Positions 48,372-59,000 are shown, numbered from the stretch's first letter. The stretch is DNA of 64,000 nt from Noviherbaspirillum suwonense (GCF_900182955.1 NZ_FXUL01000003.1:186001-250000); one strand, 5' to 3'. The notes: generated by a model not told the origin, from the letters alone. Numbers and translations are program-made.

Positions 48372-50663
48372 ATGCATGCGATTTCTGAACAGTCGTACGA
48401 GAACTGGAATGTACCTTATTCCGCATCTGCTCCAATCACTACCCCCGGCGACGAAGAAAATTTCTCCACGCGGCATTATGTCGCCGCCAAGCCATCCATT
48501 CCGCGTGCAAGTCAGAAAATCGTTTGCACCCAGAACATCAAATCAATACTTGAAAGAGTCCTGCTGACCGTTACAGACTTTTTCTCATGTTCCAGCGCGC
48601 TTGTGACCAAGCGTCTCGCTATCGAAAAAGATTTGAATCAGATGCTTCAATCCCCCCATAAAATGAAGCTGGACAATTGGGACATTGCTTTTAACAAGCG
48701 GTGTGCCGATGCAAGATGGTATGGCGTCGACGTGGATCGCGTCATCTACCAGGCATTCCTCAGCATGGAAAGTCACGCAGCAACTTCACTGAAATCGGTC
48801 TGCGAAAAAGGTGATTCACTAGGCTGGCTACAGCCTGCTATTGAGAGCCGGACACAGGCGCATGGCGCTGCCGTGAAGAAACTGGCTACCTTGTTGAGCC
48901 TGGATCCAAGCATTAAAAATGACGAGGATGACAACGAGATTGCCAGGATTTTTCAGGGCGCAGTGGCTGACGGATGCAACATTCGTTCTATCGTTGATTC
49001 GCTGATTGCTGGTGACAGCCTGCGTGCATTTCGTTTGCTGACAATAGCGTCGAATCCACATGGGGCATACTCTTCATTATTCGATGCAGTCAACGAGGCG
49101 GTCTGCGGAAAACTCCTGTCCGATGATAAAGTTTTCAACGAGCTGCTGGATCGAAACAGCATGCAGAATATAGACAAGATCTTTGGCCTGCTGAATCCGC
49201 ATCTTTCTGGAGCATCCTCCGAAAAGGCCGCGGTCATCCACCTGACATGGGCTGCGAAAAATCGGCTGGATGAATTGGACAAACCTGGCGCTGCAAACGG
49301 CAATTACACGAAGTTTGAACGCTTTATACACGCCAGCGGATGCAAGCCAAACGAGATCCGGAGAATTTTTGCGCTGGCTGCCGCAAAGCATGTAAAGACA
49401 GCGCCACATTCTGCAGCCCCTTCGGCCAGTTCACCGAATGGTTATGACAAATGGCTGATTGATGCGAGACACGCCGGCGCATTAAGCGACGACAAACTGG
49501 TCAAGGCATTTGACGACGGCCTGTACGGTCTGCCAACGATGGAAATTGGCATATCGTCCGAGGACATGGCAGTTCTCAAGGCGGAAGCGGGTCGTCGGGC
49601 GGAATCTTCCGAAACCGATCTTTTAGTGACGCTCACGTCTGCTGCCACAGGTGCGATATTGATGGACAGCGTGTGGTATCTGCTGCCTGCCGTTCTGTTG
49701 GCGGAAAAACATGACGCGCGCATGAAAAAGTTCCAGGAGTTGTCTTTCTTCGAGCCTGGAAATACACAGGGGGAAATAGTCGAAAAAATGGTTCCGCGCG
49801 ATCGGCAAAGGATCATCCAGTGCCTGAATTATTTATCAGGAAAATTACATGCGCATGGCGAAACCGATGCCGCGAAATTCCTGACAAGGCTTTTGCCGAA
49901 AATCGGAAGTTCCAGGAAGTGTGGAACCCCTCGTAAAAGCGACAGGAAAATGATCGTAACAATGCTGGCTCGCCATCTTTCAAAAGAGTCAGACTGGAAA
50001 CGCGACTTCGAATGCAAGAAATTTTCACCCTCTGAACTTGCCAGTTTTCAGGAAAGTTTGACAAAGAGCCATAAGGAAATTTCCAACTTGAGTCAAAACA
50101 GCAGCCATGATGCGGGCAATCCGTTTTGCGAGCAGTTTAAAGTCGACAACCGGGGCTTCCATATATGGATCGGGACTGAGCCCATGGACGGCTTCTCGGG
50201 CCGCACCCCTGATGAACGATCACAGGCAATCATCCACGCGCTGATTTCCCGCTTGCAGATTTCGAAAGAGCAGGCAATGACAGTTTCCAGGCTTTGCACG
50301 CAGGACGTATCGAATCAAGTCATTTCGACGATGGCCGAGAAGAAAATATTCCTGATGCATCCGGCTGATGAGGAATCGCTCGGATTGCACGGTCCCCTGG
50401 GCGAGCGTGCGCTGACGCCGATGGTTCTGCCAATGGAGCAGATCGTGTCGAAAACCGCGGATGGAATCCTGACGGTAAAGTATTTCCTGTTCAAGGATAA
50501 CCTGGCCGCAATGAGCGCCGCACCGTATGCGGTGCTACTGGATCCCGACAATTCGGCGTTTTGCGGCGAGTTGACGTTTTCCATTCAGGCGAATGGCGAA
50601 TTCAACGTGGAAGGGGACGTGGTCCTTGGCTTGAAGAAGATCATCGTGGGCGTGTCCGAATAG
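48372..50663 (+). CDS. Large protein of unknown function, 763 residues (paralogue B)
   Basis: No family is recognised. The start MHAISEQSYENWNVP follows a CGAGG site; an in-frame ATG at 48309 lacks one. The protein is mainly helical and soluble, with a polar Ser/Pro/Thr-rich first 50 residues and no signal peptide. It shares with paralogue A, in the same order and spacing, WYGVD (116-120), LSDDKL (371), CEQFKVD (586) and SRLCTQDVSN (639), and a beta-rich C-terminus with ELTFSIQANGEF. Overall identity is low, so the duplication is old or the pair diverges fast. The DNA is again AT-rich. A role as secreted effectors or as phage or plasmid defence proteins cannot be judged from sequence. Confidence 0.7.
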   Translation: MHAISEQSYENWNVPYSASAPITTPGDEENFSTRHYVAAKPSIPRASQKIVCTQNIKSILERVLLTVTDFFSCSSALVTKRLAIEKDLNQMLQSPHKMKLDNWDIAFNKRCADARWYGVDVDRVIYQAFLSMESHAATSLKSVCEKGDSLGWLQPAIESRTQAHGAAVKKLATLLSLDPSIKNDEDDNEIARIFQGAVADGCNIRSIVDSLIAGDSLRAFRLLTIASNPHGAYSSLFDAVNEAVCGKLLSDDKVFNELLDRNSMQNIDKIFGLLNPHLSGASSEKAAVIHLTWAAKNRLDELDKPGAANGNYTKFERFIHASGCKPNEIRRIFALAAAKHVKTAPHSAAPSASSPNGYDKWLIDARHAGALSDDKLVKAFDDGLYGLPTMEIGISSEDMAVLKAEAGRRAESSETDLLVTLTSAATGAILMDSVWYLLPAVLLAEKHDARMKKFQELSFFEPGNTQGEIVEKMVPRDRQRIIQCLNYLSGKLHAHGETDAAKFLTRLLPKIGSSRKCGTPRKSDRKMIVTMLARHLSKESDWKRDFECKKFSPSELASFQESLTKSHKEISNLSQNSSHDAGNPFCEQFKVDNRGFHIWIGTEPMDGFSGRTPDERSQAIIHALISRLQISKEQAMTVSRLCTQDVSNQVISTMAEKKIFLMHPADEESLGLHGPLGERALTPMVLPMEQIVSKTADGILTVKYFLFKDNLAAMSAAPYAVLLDPDNSAFCGELTFSIQANGEFNVEGDVVLGLKKIIVGVSE

Positions 50664-50721
50664 TCGAAACCCGGTGCCTGAGGTGGATAGGATATCCGGG
50701 ACCCCTGGCAGGCCTGCGCGT

Positions 50722-51258
50722 TTAACGCTCGGTAATGATCGTTCCCATCATGACGTCATGTGCGTTCGCCGCAAACACCGCCTCGCATGCCGCATACGCA
50801 ATCCCGACCGTGCGGGGCGGTGCTTCCACCGCCAGCGTGCGGTCGTAGTAACCGCCGCCATATCCCAGCCGGTAACCCTGGGCATTGAATCCCACGCAGG
50901 GTATCGCCAGCAATTCGGGTCGCACCGGGGCGCCGCGTTGGGCCGGCGCCATCACTCCGTGCGCGTCGGCCGCCAATGCATCGCCCGGCCGCCACGGATG
51001 GAACGCCAGCGGCGCGTCGCGGCCGACGACCACCGGCAGCGCCAGCCGTATCCCGCGGTCGGCAAGGAGGGAATAGACGCCGGTCAGGTCCGGCTCGCCC
51101 TGCGTGGGCCAGTAGAGGCCGATCGATGCCGCCGGGTTTTCCTCCAGCCAAGCGGCCAGCCGTTCCGCGATCGCCTTGTCCCGCCAGGCCTTCTCGTCCG
51201 GCGGCATTGCCCTGCGCATGGCGAGCAGCGTCTTCCGTAATTGATGCTTTTCCATCAT
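50722..51258 (-). CDS. ygfA: 5-formyltetrahydrofolate cyclo-ligase
   Basis: This enzyme returns 5-formyl-THF to the folate pool. The 178 residues contain the family motifs LRKTLLAMRRAMP near the N-terminus and GYRLGYGGGYYDRTLA. No ribosome binding site is evident; MMEK allows either of two adjacent ATGs. In gammaproteobacteria 6S RNA lies next to this gene, but the 102 bases to slt here are too few for it. It diverges from slt. Confidence 0.93.
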   Translation of the reverse strand: MMEKHQLRKTLLAMRRAMPPDEKAWRDKAIAERLAAWLEENPAASIGLYWPTQGEPDLTGVYSLLADRGIRLALPVVVGRDAPLAFHPWRPGDALAADAHGVMAPAQRGAPVRPELLAIPCVGFNAQGYRLGYGGGYYDRTLAVEAPPRTVGIAYAACEAVFAANAHDVMMGTIITER

Positions 51259-51360
51259 GTTGTAAGCGATATTCGAACGTGATTCCCGCAGGCCAGATGG
51301 CCGATGGGGCGTGCTATTCTAGTCCACCCACCAAACGATCAAGAATAAGGCAGCAAACCG

Positions 51361-53319
51361 ATGTTTCCGATGAAATGGACAGCCGGCCTGGCGCTCGCGT
51401 GCGCCGCAATCATGGTCCCCGCCGCCCACGCCCAGCAGCGCCCGCAACAGCAGCAATACAGCAGCGAGGACGACATGTTTGCCGCGCTGCGCGAAGCAGC
51501 GAAGGTTAACGATGTCCTCAGGACGTCCGACCTGGCTTCCCGGCTGGGCAATTATTCCATCCCTTCCTACATCGATTACTACCGCCTGAAGCCGCGCATG
51601 AAGGACCTGCCGGAGGCGGAAATCCGCGACTTCCTGCGCCGCTACGAGAACACGGCCATCGCCGACCGGCTGCGCAACGACTGGCTGCTGGAACTGGGCA
51701 AGGTGCGCGACTGGAGGACCTTCGACGAGCAATATCCGTTGTTCGCGCTGGACGACGATACGCAGGTCAAGTGCTATGCGCTGATGTCGAGGATCGATCG
51801 CGGCCAGAATGTCGCGGCCGAGGCGCGCTCGCTGCTGGTGTCGCCCAAGGACTATGGCGAAGCCTGCCCGGCGCTGGTGATGCGGCTCGCGGAAACCCGC
51901 CAGTTCACCGACGAGGAAGTCTGGAACCAGGTGCGGCTGGCGGCCGAATACAATTATCCCAACCTGATGCGCCGGCTGGCGCTGGCGACCGACGCGCCGG
52001 AAAACCTGGTGCAGCTGGCCTATGACAAGCCAGCCGCCGTGATCGCGAAGAGCGCCAGCGGCCCGCGCGCGGTGCATGAAGCCTTCCTGATCGCGGTGGG
52101 CCGGGTCGCGCGCGGCAACCTGGAACAGGCGGGCGCCGAAGTGCTGGGCGCATCGTCCTACCTGTCGCCCCGCGAAGTCGCCATCGGCTGGTCGATGGTG
52201 GCGATGCAGGCGGCGCAGAAGCTGCAGCCGGATGCGGTCGAGTACTGGAAGAAAACCCTGCCGGCGCCGCTGTCGCTCGACGGTTACCAGTGGCGGGTGC
52301 GCAGCGCGCTGCGCGCCGGCGACTGGGCGCTGGTCAGGAGCAGCATCGAGGCGATGCCGGCGTCGCTGAAGGACGACAGCGCCTGGGTCTACTGGCTGGG
52401 CCGGGCCTACAAGGCGCAGGGCCAGCGCGAGCAGGCGGACGAACGCTTCCAGTCGATCGCCGGGCTGACCAGCTTCTACGGCCAGCTCGCGCTGGAGGAA
52501 CTGGGACAGAAGATCACGATACCGCCGCGCGCCGCCGCCCCGAGCGAGGACGACCTGGCCGCGATGGCGTCGAACCAGGGCTTCCGCCGGGCGTTCCGCT
52601 TCTTCGACCTGAACATGCGCTTCGAGGGTTACCGCGAGTGGAACTGGCAGCTGCGCAAGATGAGCGAGCGCCAGCTGCTGGCCGCGGCTGAATTCGCGCG
52701 CCGCAGCAATGTGCTGGACCGCATGGTCAACACCTCGGACCGCACGAAGACCGAGGTCGACTTCACCCAGCGCTTCCCGTCGCCGCACCATGACATCATG
52801 CATCCGGCCACGCGCGACCTGGGGCTGGACAAGGCCTGGGTCTACGGGCTGATCCGCCAGGAATCGCGCTTCGTGCAGGCCGCGCGCTCGCATGTCGGCG
52901 CCTCCGGGCTGATGCAGCTGATGCCGGGGACGGCGAAGGAAGTGGCGCGCAAGATCGGCCTGCTGGACTTCAGCCAGGCCCGCATCAACGATGTCGGCAC
53001 CAACATCCTGCTGGGCACCAATTACCTGAACATGGTGCTGCAGTCGCTCGACAATTCGCAGCCGCTGGCGACCGCCGCCTACAACGCCGGTCCGGGCCGT
53101 CCGAAGGCCTGGCGCGCAACGCTGACGCGGCCGGTGGAAGGCGCGATCTTCGCCGAGACCATCCCGTTCGCGGAAACCCGCGGCTATGTGAAGAACGTGA
53201 TGTCCAACGCGACCTACTACGCGGCCCTGTTCGAGAATGCGCCGCAGTCGCTCAAGGCCAGGCTGGGCACGATCACGCCCAAGGGTTATAACGGCAGTTC
53301 GAACGGAGATGCATTCTGA
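51361..53319 (+). CDS. slt: Soluble lytic murein transglycosylase (Slt70 family)
   Basis: Slt cleaves peptidoglycan glycan strands to 1,6-anhydro products in the periplasm. The 652 residues have a signal peptide (cleavage near AAHAQ, about residue 22), a long alpha-superhelical domain and a C-terminal lysozyme-like domain. The catalytic Glu is in YGLIRQESRFVQAARS, followed by VGASGLMQLMPGTA and the NYLNMVLQ block. An extended -10 (TGCTATTCT, 51312-51320) about 40 bases upstream is a possible promoter. Its stop overlaps the next start (TGATG). Confidence 0.95.
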   Translation: MFPMKWTAGLALACAAIMVPAAHAQQRPQQQQYSSEDDMFAALREAAKVNDVLRTSDLASRLGNYSIPSYIDYYRLKPRMKDLPEAEIRDFLRRYENTAIADRLRNDWLLELGKVRDWRTFDEQYPLFALDDDTQVKCYALMSRIDRGQNVAAEARSLLVSPKDYGEACPALVMRLAETRQFTDEEVWNQVRLAAEYNYPNLMRRLALATDAPENLVQLAYDKPAAVIAKSASGPRAVHEAFLIAVGRVARGNLEQAGAEVLGASSYLSPREVAIGWSMVAMQAAQKLQPDAVEYWKKTLPAPLSLDGYQWRVRSALRAGDWALVRSSIEAMPASLKDDSAWVYWLGRAYKAQGQREQADERFQSIAGLTSFYGQLALEELGQKITIPPRAAAPSEDDLAAMASNQGFRRAFRFFDLNMRFEGYREWNWQLRKMSERQLLAAAEFARRSNVLDRMVNTSDRTKTEVDFTQRFPSPHHDIMHPATRDLGLDKAWVYGLIRQESRFVQAARSHVGASGLMQLMPGTAKEVARKIGLLDFSQARINDVGTNILLGTNYLNMVLQSLDNSQPLATAAYNAGPGRPKAWRATLTRPVEGAIFAETIPFAETRGYVKNVMSNATYYAALFENAPQSLKARLGTITPKGYNGSSNGDAF

Positions 53320-54287
53320 TGGCTATCCTGCATGGTCCCTATTGCGCCAACGTGCTGGTGCTCGGCGGCAGCGGATTCATCGGCAGCCGCCTCGTTGCGC
53401 AACTGGCGTCGCAGGGACGCGGCATCGTCCTGCCGACCCGCCGCGCCATCAACGCCAGACATCTGCAGATGCTGCCGGGCGTCGACGTGGTCGAGGCCGA
53501 TATCCATGACGAGGCCGCGCTGGCGCAGCTGATGCGCGGCGTCGATGCGGTGATCAACCTGGTCGGCGTGCTGCACTCGCGCCGCGGCAGGAGCGGCACC
53601 GCCTACGGACCGGACTTCGAGCGCGCCCATGTCGAGCTGCCGCGCAAGGTGGCGGCGGCCTGCGTCCGGGCCGGCGTGCGCCGCAGCCTGCACATGAGCG
53701 CGCTGGGCGCGTCGCCGGACGGGCCGTCGATGTACCTGCGCTCGAAGGCGGCCGGCGAGGCGGCGGCGCTGTCCCAGCCGGGGCTGGCGGTCACGATCTT
53801 CCGGCCCTCGGTGGTGTTCGGCGAGGGCGACAGTTTCCTCAACCTGTTCGCGTCGCTGCAGAAGATCCTGCCGGTGGTGGCGATCGGCGGCGCCGACGCC
53901 CGCTTCCAGCCGGTGTATGTCGAGGACGTGGTGCATGCGTTCGTCGCCGCGCTGGAAGACCAGGCGACGATCGGCCAGGTCGTCGAGCTGGTCGGCCCCA
54001 AGGTCTACACGCTGCGCGAGCTGGTGCAGCTGGCGGGCCGCTACAGCGGCCATCCGCGCCCGGTGTTCGGCTTGCCGCCGGCGCTGGCGCGGATGCAGGC
54101 CTGGTTCCTCGAGCATGCGCCGGGCGGACCCCTGATGAGCCGCGACAACCTCGACTCGATGCAAACCGATAATGTCGGTTCCCCCGGCGCCGTGCCGATG
54201 CCGACCGCGCCGGAAGACATCGCCCCGTTCTACCTGGGCGACCAGCCGTCGCCGACAGGCTACGACCATACCCGCCGGCGCGGCTGA
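53319..54287 (+). CDS. NAD(P)-binding Rossmann protein, NDUFA9-like
   Basis: The 322 residues form an atypical short-chain dehydrogenase. The nucleotide-binding motif VLVLGGSGFIGSR is near residue 15, and VINLVGVLHSR and HMSALGASPDGPSMYLRSKA (core MSALGA and YLRSK) follow as in the NDUFA9/39 kDa complex I-like family. In bacteria the role is unknown; it may act on quinone or membrane-lipid metabolism. The start overlaps the slt stop by two bases less than a codon (TGATG), so the two are coupled. Confidence 0.85.
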   Translation: MAILHGPYCANVLVLGGSGFIGSRLVAQLASQGRGIVLPTRRAINARHLQMLPGVDVVEADIHDEAALAQLMRGVDAVINLVGVLHSRRGRSGTAYGPDFERAHVELPRKVAAACVRAGVRRSLHMSALGASPDGPSMYLRSKAAGEAAALSQPGLAVTIFRPSVVFGEGDSFLNLFASLQKILPVVAIGGADARFQPVYVEDVVHAFVAALEDQATIGQVVELVGPKVYTLRELVQLAGRYSGHPRPVFGLPPALARMQAWFLEHAPGGPLMSRDNLDSMQTDNVGSPGAVPMPTAPEDIAPFYLGDQPSPTGYDHTRRRG

Positions 54288-54333
54288 CCCGGCCGCCTTC
54301 CCGCATTCCCGCCTTACACCCGGATATCCTGCC

Positions 54334-55047
54334 ATGCAATCAACCATACTCGACCCGACGCTTTCCGAAACCCTCGCCAGCGCCGAGCACTCCGGCTACA
54401 AGCTGGTGATCGCCAACAAGAATTATTCTTCGTGGTCGATGCGGCCGTGGGTCGCGATGACCGCCTTCGGCATCCCGTTCCAGGAAATCCGCATCCCGCT
54501 GGACCAGCCGGAAACCGGCAACAAGATCGCGATGTACTCCAGTTCCGGCCGGGTGCCGGTGCTGGTCACCCGTGAAACCACGATCTGGGACTCGCTGGCC
54601 ATCTGCGAATACCTCGCCGAGCAGTTCCAGGAAAAGAACATGTGGCCGCAGGACATGGTCGCGCGGGCGCTGGCGCGCAGCATCTGCGCCGAGATGCATT
54701 CGGGTTTCACCGGCCTGCGCAATGCGATGACGATGAACATCCGCGCCCGGCTGCCGGGCCGGGGCCGCTCGCCGGAAGCGCAGGGCGACATCGGCCGCAT
54801 CTGCGAAATCTGGGAAACCTGCCTGTCCAATTTCGGCCATCACCAGTTCCTGTTCGGCGACTTCTCGATTGCCGACGCGTATTACGCGCCGGTCGTGACC
54901 CGCTTCCAGACCTACGGCGTGTTCCTGGCGCCGGCGCTGCAGGCCTATGCCGACCGGGTGCGCGAACATCCGGCGGTGGCGCAATGGATGCGCGAGGCCG
55001 AGGCGGAAACCGAAGTCGTCGAGCGCTTCGAGGACTGGCCAGAGTAA
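54334..55047 (+). CDS. Glutathione S-transferase family protein
   Basis: The 237 residues show a thioredoxin-like N-domain (KLVIANKNYSSWSMRPWVAM) with the conserved SGRVPVLV cis-proline block, then WDSLAICEYLAEQF, and an all-alpha C-domain with the motif FSIADAYYAPVVTRF. The Ser in NYSSWSMRPW is the likely glutathione-activating residue. The substrate is unknown. The ribosome binding site is poor. The frame is close to the preceding NDUFA9-like gene and 14 bases before cca. Confidence 0.88.
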   Translation: MQSTILDPTLSETLASAEHSGYKLVIANKNYSSWSMRPWVAMTAFGIPFQEIRIPLDQPETGNKIAMYSSSGRVPVLVTRETTIWDSLAICEYLAEQFQEKNMWPQDMVARALARSICAEMHSGFTGLRNAMTMNIRARLPGRGRSPEAQGDIGRICEIWETCLSNFGHHQFLFGDFSIADAYYAPVVTRFQTYGVFLAPALQAYADRVREHPAVAQWMREAEAETEVVERFEDWPE

Positions 55048-55061
55048 GGGGCGGGCTGCAT

Positions 55062-56300
55062 ATGAAAACCTTCGTGGTGGGCGGAGCGGTGCGCGACCGG
55101 CTGCTCGGGTTGCCGGTCCAGGATCGCGACCACGTGGTCATCGGCGCCACGCCCGAACAGATGCTGGCCCAGGGCTTCCGCCCGGTCGGCAAGGACTTCC
55201 CGGTGTTCCTGCATCCCAAAACCAGCGAGGAATACGCGCTGGCCCGCACCGAGCGCAAGACGGCGCCCGGCTACAGGGGATTCCTGTTCCACGCGGCGCC
55301 CGACGTGACGCTGGAAGAAGACCTGGTGCGGCGCGACCTGACCATCAATGCGATTGCCGAAACCGAGGACGGCACGCTGATCGACCCGTTCGGCGGCCAG
55401 CATGACCTGGAAGCGCGGGTGTTTCGCCACGTGTCGGACGCCTTTGCCGAAGACCCGGTGCGCATCCTGCGCCTGGCCCGGTTTGCCGCCCGCTTCGCCG
55501 ACTTTACCGTCGCGCCTGAAACCGAGGCGCTGATGCGCGCGATGGTGCTGGCCGGCGAGGTCGATGCGCTGGTGCCGGAACGGGTCTGGCAGGAACTGTC
55601 GCGCGGGCTGATGGAGCGGGCGCCGTCGCGGATGTTCGAGGTGCTGCGCGGCTGCGGCGCGCTGGCCCGCATCCTGCCGGAACTCGACCAGCTGTGGGGC
55701 GTGCCGCAGCCGCCCCAGCATCATCCGGAAGTCGACACCGGCGTGCACGTGATGATGGTGGTCGACATGGCCGCGCGCATTGGCGGCACGCTGCCCGTGC
55801 GCTTCGCCGCGCTGATGCATGACCTCGGCAAGGGCGCCACGCCGCCGTCCGAATGGCCGCGCCATTATGGCCACGAGGCGCGCAGCGTCGAACTGGCGGA
55901 AGCGGTCTGCCACCGGCTGAAAATACCCAACGACTGCCGCGAACTGGCGCTGATGGCCGCACGCGAGCATGGCAACGTGCAGCGCGCGCAGGAACTGCGG
56001 CCGGCCACTATCGTGAAGATGCTGGAGCGCTGCGACGCCTTCCGCAAGCCGCAGCGCTTCGTCGACATGCTGCAGGTTGCCGAATGCGACCATCGCGGCC
56101 GCATGGGGCTGGAGGAACGGCCGTTTCCGCAGATGCAGCTGCTGCAGAAGGCGATGGAAGCGGCGCGGTCGGTCAACGCCGGCGCCATTGCCCAGTCAGT
56201 CGCGAAAAGCCATCCGGACCAGCCATCCCGGATAACGGAAGCGATACACCAGGCCCGGATTGCTGCAGTTGCACTATGCGTCAAAGAAACAACATTTTAA
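55062..56300 (+). CDS. cca: Multifunctional CCA protein (tRNA nucleotidyltransferase)
   Basis: This enzyme adds and repairs the CCA end of tRNAs; the long form also has phosphatase and 2',3'-cyclic phosphodiesterase activities from an HD domain. The start MKTFVVGGAVRDRLLGLP gives 412 residues; the frame runs further upstream through the GST gene, but that is not the family. Nucleotidyl-transfer motif: RRDLTINAIA. HD domain: HHPEVDTGVHVMMVVDMAAR (core HHPEVDTGVH) and ALMHDLGKGATP. It is the class II long type. Confidence 0.95.
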   Translation: MKTFVVGGAVRDRLLGLPVQDRDHVVIGATPEQMLAQGFRPVGKDFPVFLHPKTSEEYALARTERKTAPGYRGFLFHAAPDVTLEEDLVRRDLTINAIAETEDGTLIDPFGGQHDLEARVFRHVSDAFAEDPVRILRLARFAARFADFTVAPETEALMRAMVLAGEVDALVPERVWQELSRGLMERAPSRMFEVLRGCGALARILPELDQLWGVPQPPQHHPEVDTGVHVMMVVDMAARIGGTLPVRFAALMHDLGKGATPPSEWPRHYGHEARSVELAEAVCHRLKIPNDCRELALMAAREHGNVQRAQELRPATIVKMLERCDAFRKPQRFVDMLQVAECDHRGRMGLEERPFPQMQLLQKAMEAARSVNAGAIAQSVAKSHPDQPSRITEAIHQARIAAVALCVKETTF

Positions 56301-56492
56301 ATGTATTGCCCTAAAAGAACGTATCTCCGGCCTTATTTCACTAATTTCTACTCAAACTTTCACTATCTCGCCCCAACTCCTTTGAGTACAAACAAAACTG
56401 CTCGTATTAGAGAGCGGATTCCAGCATTTTTCGCACACATGTCCTAGAATGAGTTGTGCGTTGCAGCATGCTGCGACCGTCTGGAGCAAACA
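56301..56492. other. AT-rich intergenic region with an inverted repeat
   Basis: These 192 bases are clearly AT-richer than their surroundings. They contain a perfect 8-bp inverted repeat, TACTCAAA (56349-56356) and TTTGAGTA (56381-56388), with a 24-base spacer. A TAGAAT at 56445-56450 could be the -10 for the GNAT gene but has no good -35. No ORF or RNA is recognised. Confidence 0.4.
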
Positions 56493-57173
56493 ATGAATTT
56501 ACTGAGTAATGCCTTATCCCGTCTGGCCGTGCGCGATCCCGAGGAAGGACCGGAGAAGTTTCCGGTGCGCGTCAAGGCGCTCTCGGAACGGGACCGCCGC
56601 CGCCTGCTGATGCACTTCCTTGCGCTCAACGAGTCGGACCGGCTTTTGCGTTTCGGCACGGTGCTGCCGGATGAATTGCTGACCCGTTATGTGCAGAAGC
56701 TGAATTTTTCGCGCGATACGGTGTTCGGCGTCTATGACAACCGGTTCAAGCTGATGGGCGTGGGCCACCTGGCCTTCGCCCCGCGCGAAGCGCTGCCGGC
56801 GGTGCGCGATGCGACGACCAAGGAGCGGGTGGCCGAATTCGGCGTGTCGGTCTCGTCCGAGGCGCGCGGCATGGGCATAGGCACCAAGCTGTTCCAGCGC
56901 GCCGCCATCCACTGCCGCAACGCGGATGTCGATACGCTCTACATGCATTGCCTGTCTTCCAACCGCACGATGATGCATATCGCCAAGAAAGCCGGCATGG
57001 CGATCGAGCGCTCCTACGGCGAGGCGGATGCCTACCTGAAACTGGCGCCGCCCAGCCCGGCCACCGTGATGCAGGAAGCGGTCGAGGAACAGGTGGCGAT
57101 GCTCGATTACACGCTGAAAGCCAATGCCCGCGCCGCTTCCAAGTGGCTGTCGAGCCTGACCAAGGAACATTGA
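56493..57173 (+). CDS. GNAT-family N-acetyltransferase
   Basis: The ATG follows CTGGAGC and gives 226 residues (MNLLSNALSRLAVRDPEEGP). The acetyl-CoA binding motif A reads VSSEARGMGIGTKLFQRA (R/QxxGxG/A pattern in RGMGIG), with the second strand VDTLYMHCLSSNRTMMHIAK. The N-terminal 45 residues are longer than a minimal GNAT. The C-terminus after LKLAPPSPATV is an extra helical tail. The substrate is unknown, and no neighbouring gene indicates it. An in-frame upstream ATG at 56454 has no ribosome binding site. Confidence 0.85.
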   Translation: MNLLSNALSRLAVRDPEEGPEKFPVRVKALSERDRRRLLMHFLALNESDRLLRFGTVLPDELLTRYVQKLNFSRDTVFGVYDNRFKLMGVGHLAFAPREALPAVRDATTKERVAEFGVSVSSEARGMGIGTKLFQRAAIHCRNADVDTLYMHCLSSNRTMMHIAKKAGMAIERSYGEADAYLKLAPPSPATVMQEAVEEQVAMLDYTLKANARAASKWLSSLTKEH

Positions 57174-57227
57174 GCGCGGTCGGCGCCGGCCAGGGTGACG
57201 CGACCGTTGTCCCGGCCGGCCGCCCGC

Positions 57228-57719
57228 TCAGCCCAGCGGCAGTGCCGTCGTCTCCTTCACCTGCTGCAGCGCAAAGCTCGACCTGACGTCCAGCACCGCC
57301 GGATGCCGCAGCAGCGTGTCCATCATGAAGCGGGAAAAATGCTCCATGTCCTCGACATGCACCCGGAGCAGGTAATCCATGTCGCCGGTCATCGCATGGC
57401 AGGCAATCACTTCCGGCCAGTGCATGACCGCGGCCGCGAAGGCCGCGCGTGACGAGGTCGCGGAACGGGCGCCGCCCTCGCCGTGTTTTTCCAGCCGCAC
57501 GTTGACATAGGCCAGCAGGCCCAGCCCGAGCTTGTCAGCGTCCAGCAGCGCCACGTATTTGCGGATCACGCCGGCCTGTTCGAGCCGCCGTATGCGCCGC
57601 AGGCAGGGCGACGGCGACAGGCTGACCTGCTCGGCCACCTCCTGGTTGCTGAGCCGCCCGTTCTCCTGCATCACCGCCAGAATCCGCCTGTCCATCTTGT
57701 CCAGTTCAATCCGCGCCAT
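57228..57719 (-). CDS. Lrp/AsnC-family transcriptional regulator
   Basis: The 163 residues have a winged-helix N-domain (MARIELDKMDRRILAVMQEN with HTH at LSNQEVAEQVSLSPSPCLRR) and a RAM ligand-binding C-domain with GDMDYLLRVHVEDM. It diverges from hppD, so it very likely regulates the hppD-phhA pair, as Lrp-type regulators do for aromatic amino acid catabolism in other bacteria. A GGGGCAG site precedes the ATG. The ligand may be an aromatic amino acid; that is inference. Confidence 0.92.
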   Translation of the reverse strand: MARIELDKMDRRILAVMQENGRLSNQEVAEQVSLSPSPCLRRIRRLEQAGVIRKYVALLDADKLGLGLLAYVNVRLEKHGEGGARSATSSRAAFAAAVMHWPEVIACHAMTGDMDYLLRVHVEDMEHFSRFMMDTLLRHPAVLDVRSSFALQQVKETTALPLG

Positions 57720-57744
57720 AATCTGCCCCAGATAATCGTATCGA

Positions 57745-57759
57745 CGCAATATTATTGCG
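57745..57759. promoter_or_regulatory. Perfect palindrome between the Lrp-type gene and hppD
   Basis: CGCAATA-T-TATTGCG is a 15-base perfect palindrome with a one-base centre, 26 bases upstream of the regulator's ATG and 86 bases before hppD. AT-rich centre and size fit Lrp/AsnC binding sites. A TATACT (57813-57818) further on may be the hppD -10, but no -35 is convincing at normal spacing, as expected for an activator-dependent promoter. Confidence 0.55.
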
Positions 57760-57845
57760 CAAGGCCGGCAAACACCAGGCGGGATTGCAATTTAATGCCA
57801 GCCACTCCTGCCTATACTGTTCGCTAGTCAATCAAGGAGAAAAGC

Positions 57846-58996
<1,151 letters not shown>

Positions 58997-59000
<4 letters not shown>

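Noticed and set aside
51259-51360. 6S RNA, often next to ygfA
   Set aside because: Only 102 bases separate ygfA from slt, too short for the roughly 180-base RNA, and no long closing stem is seen.
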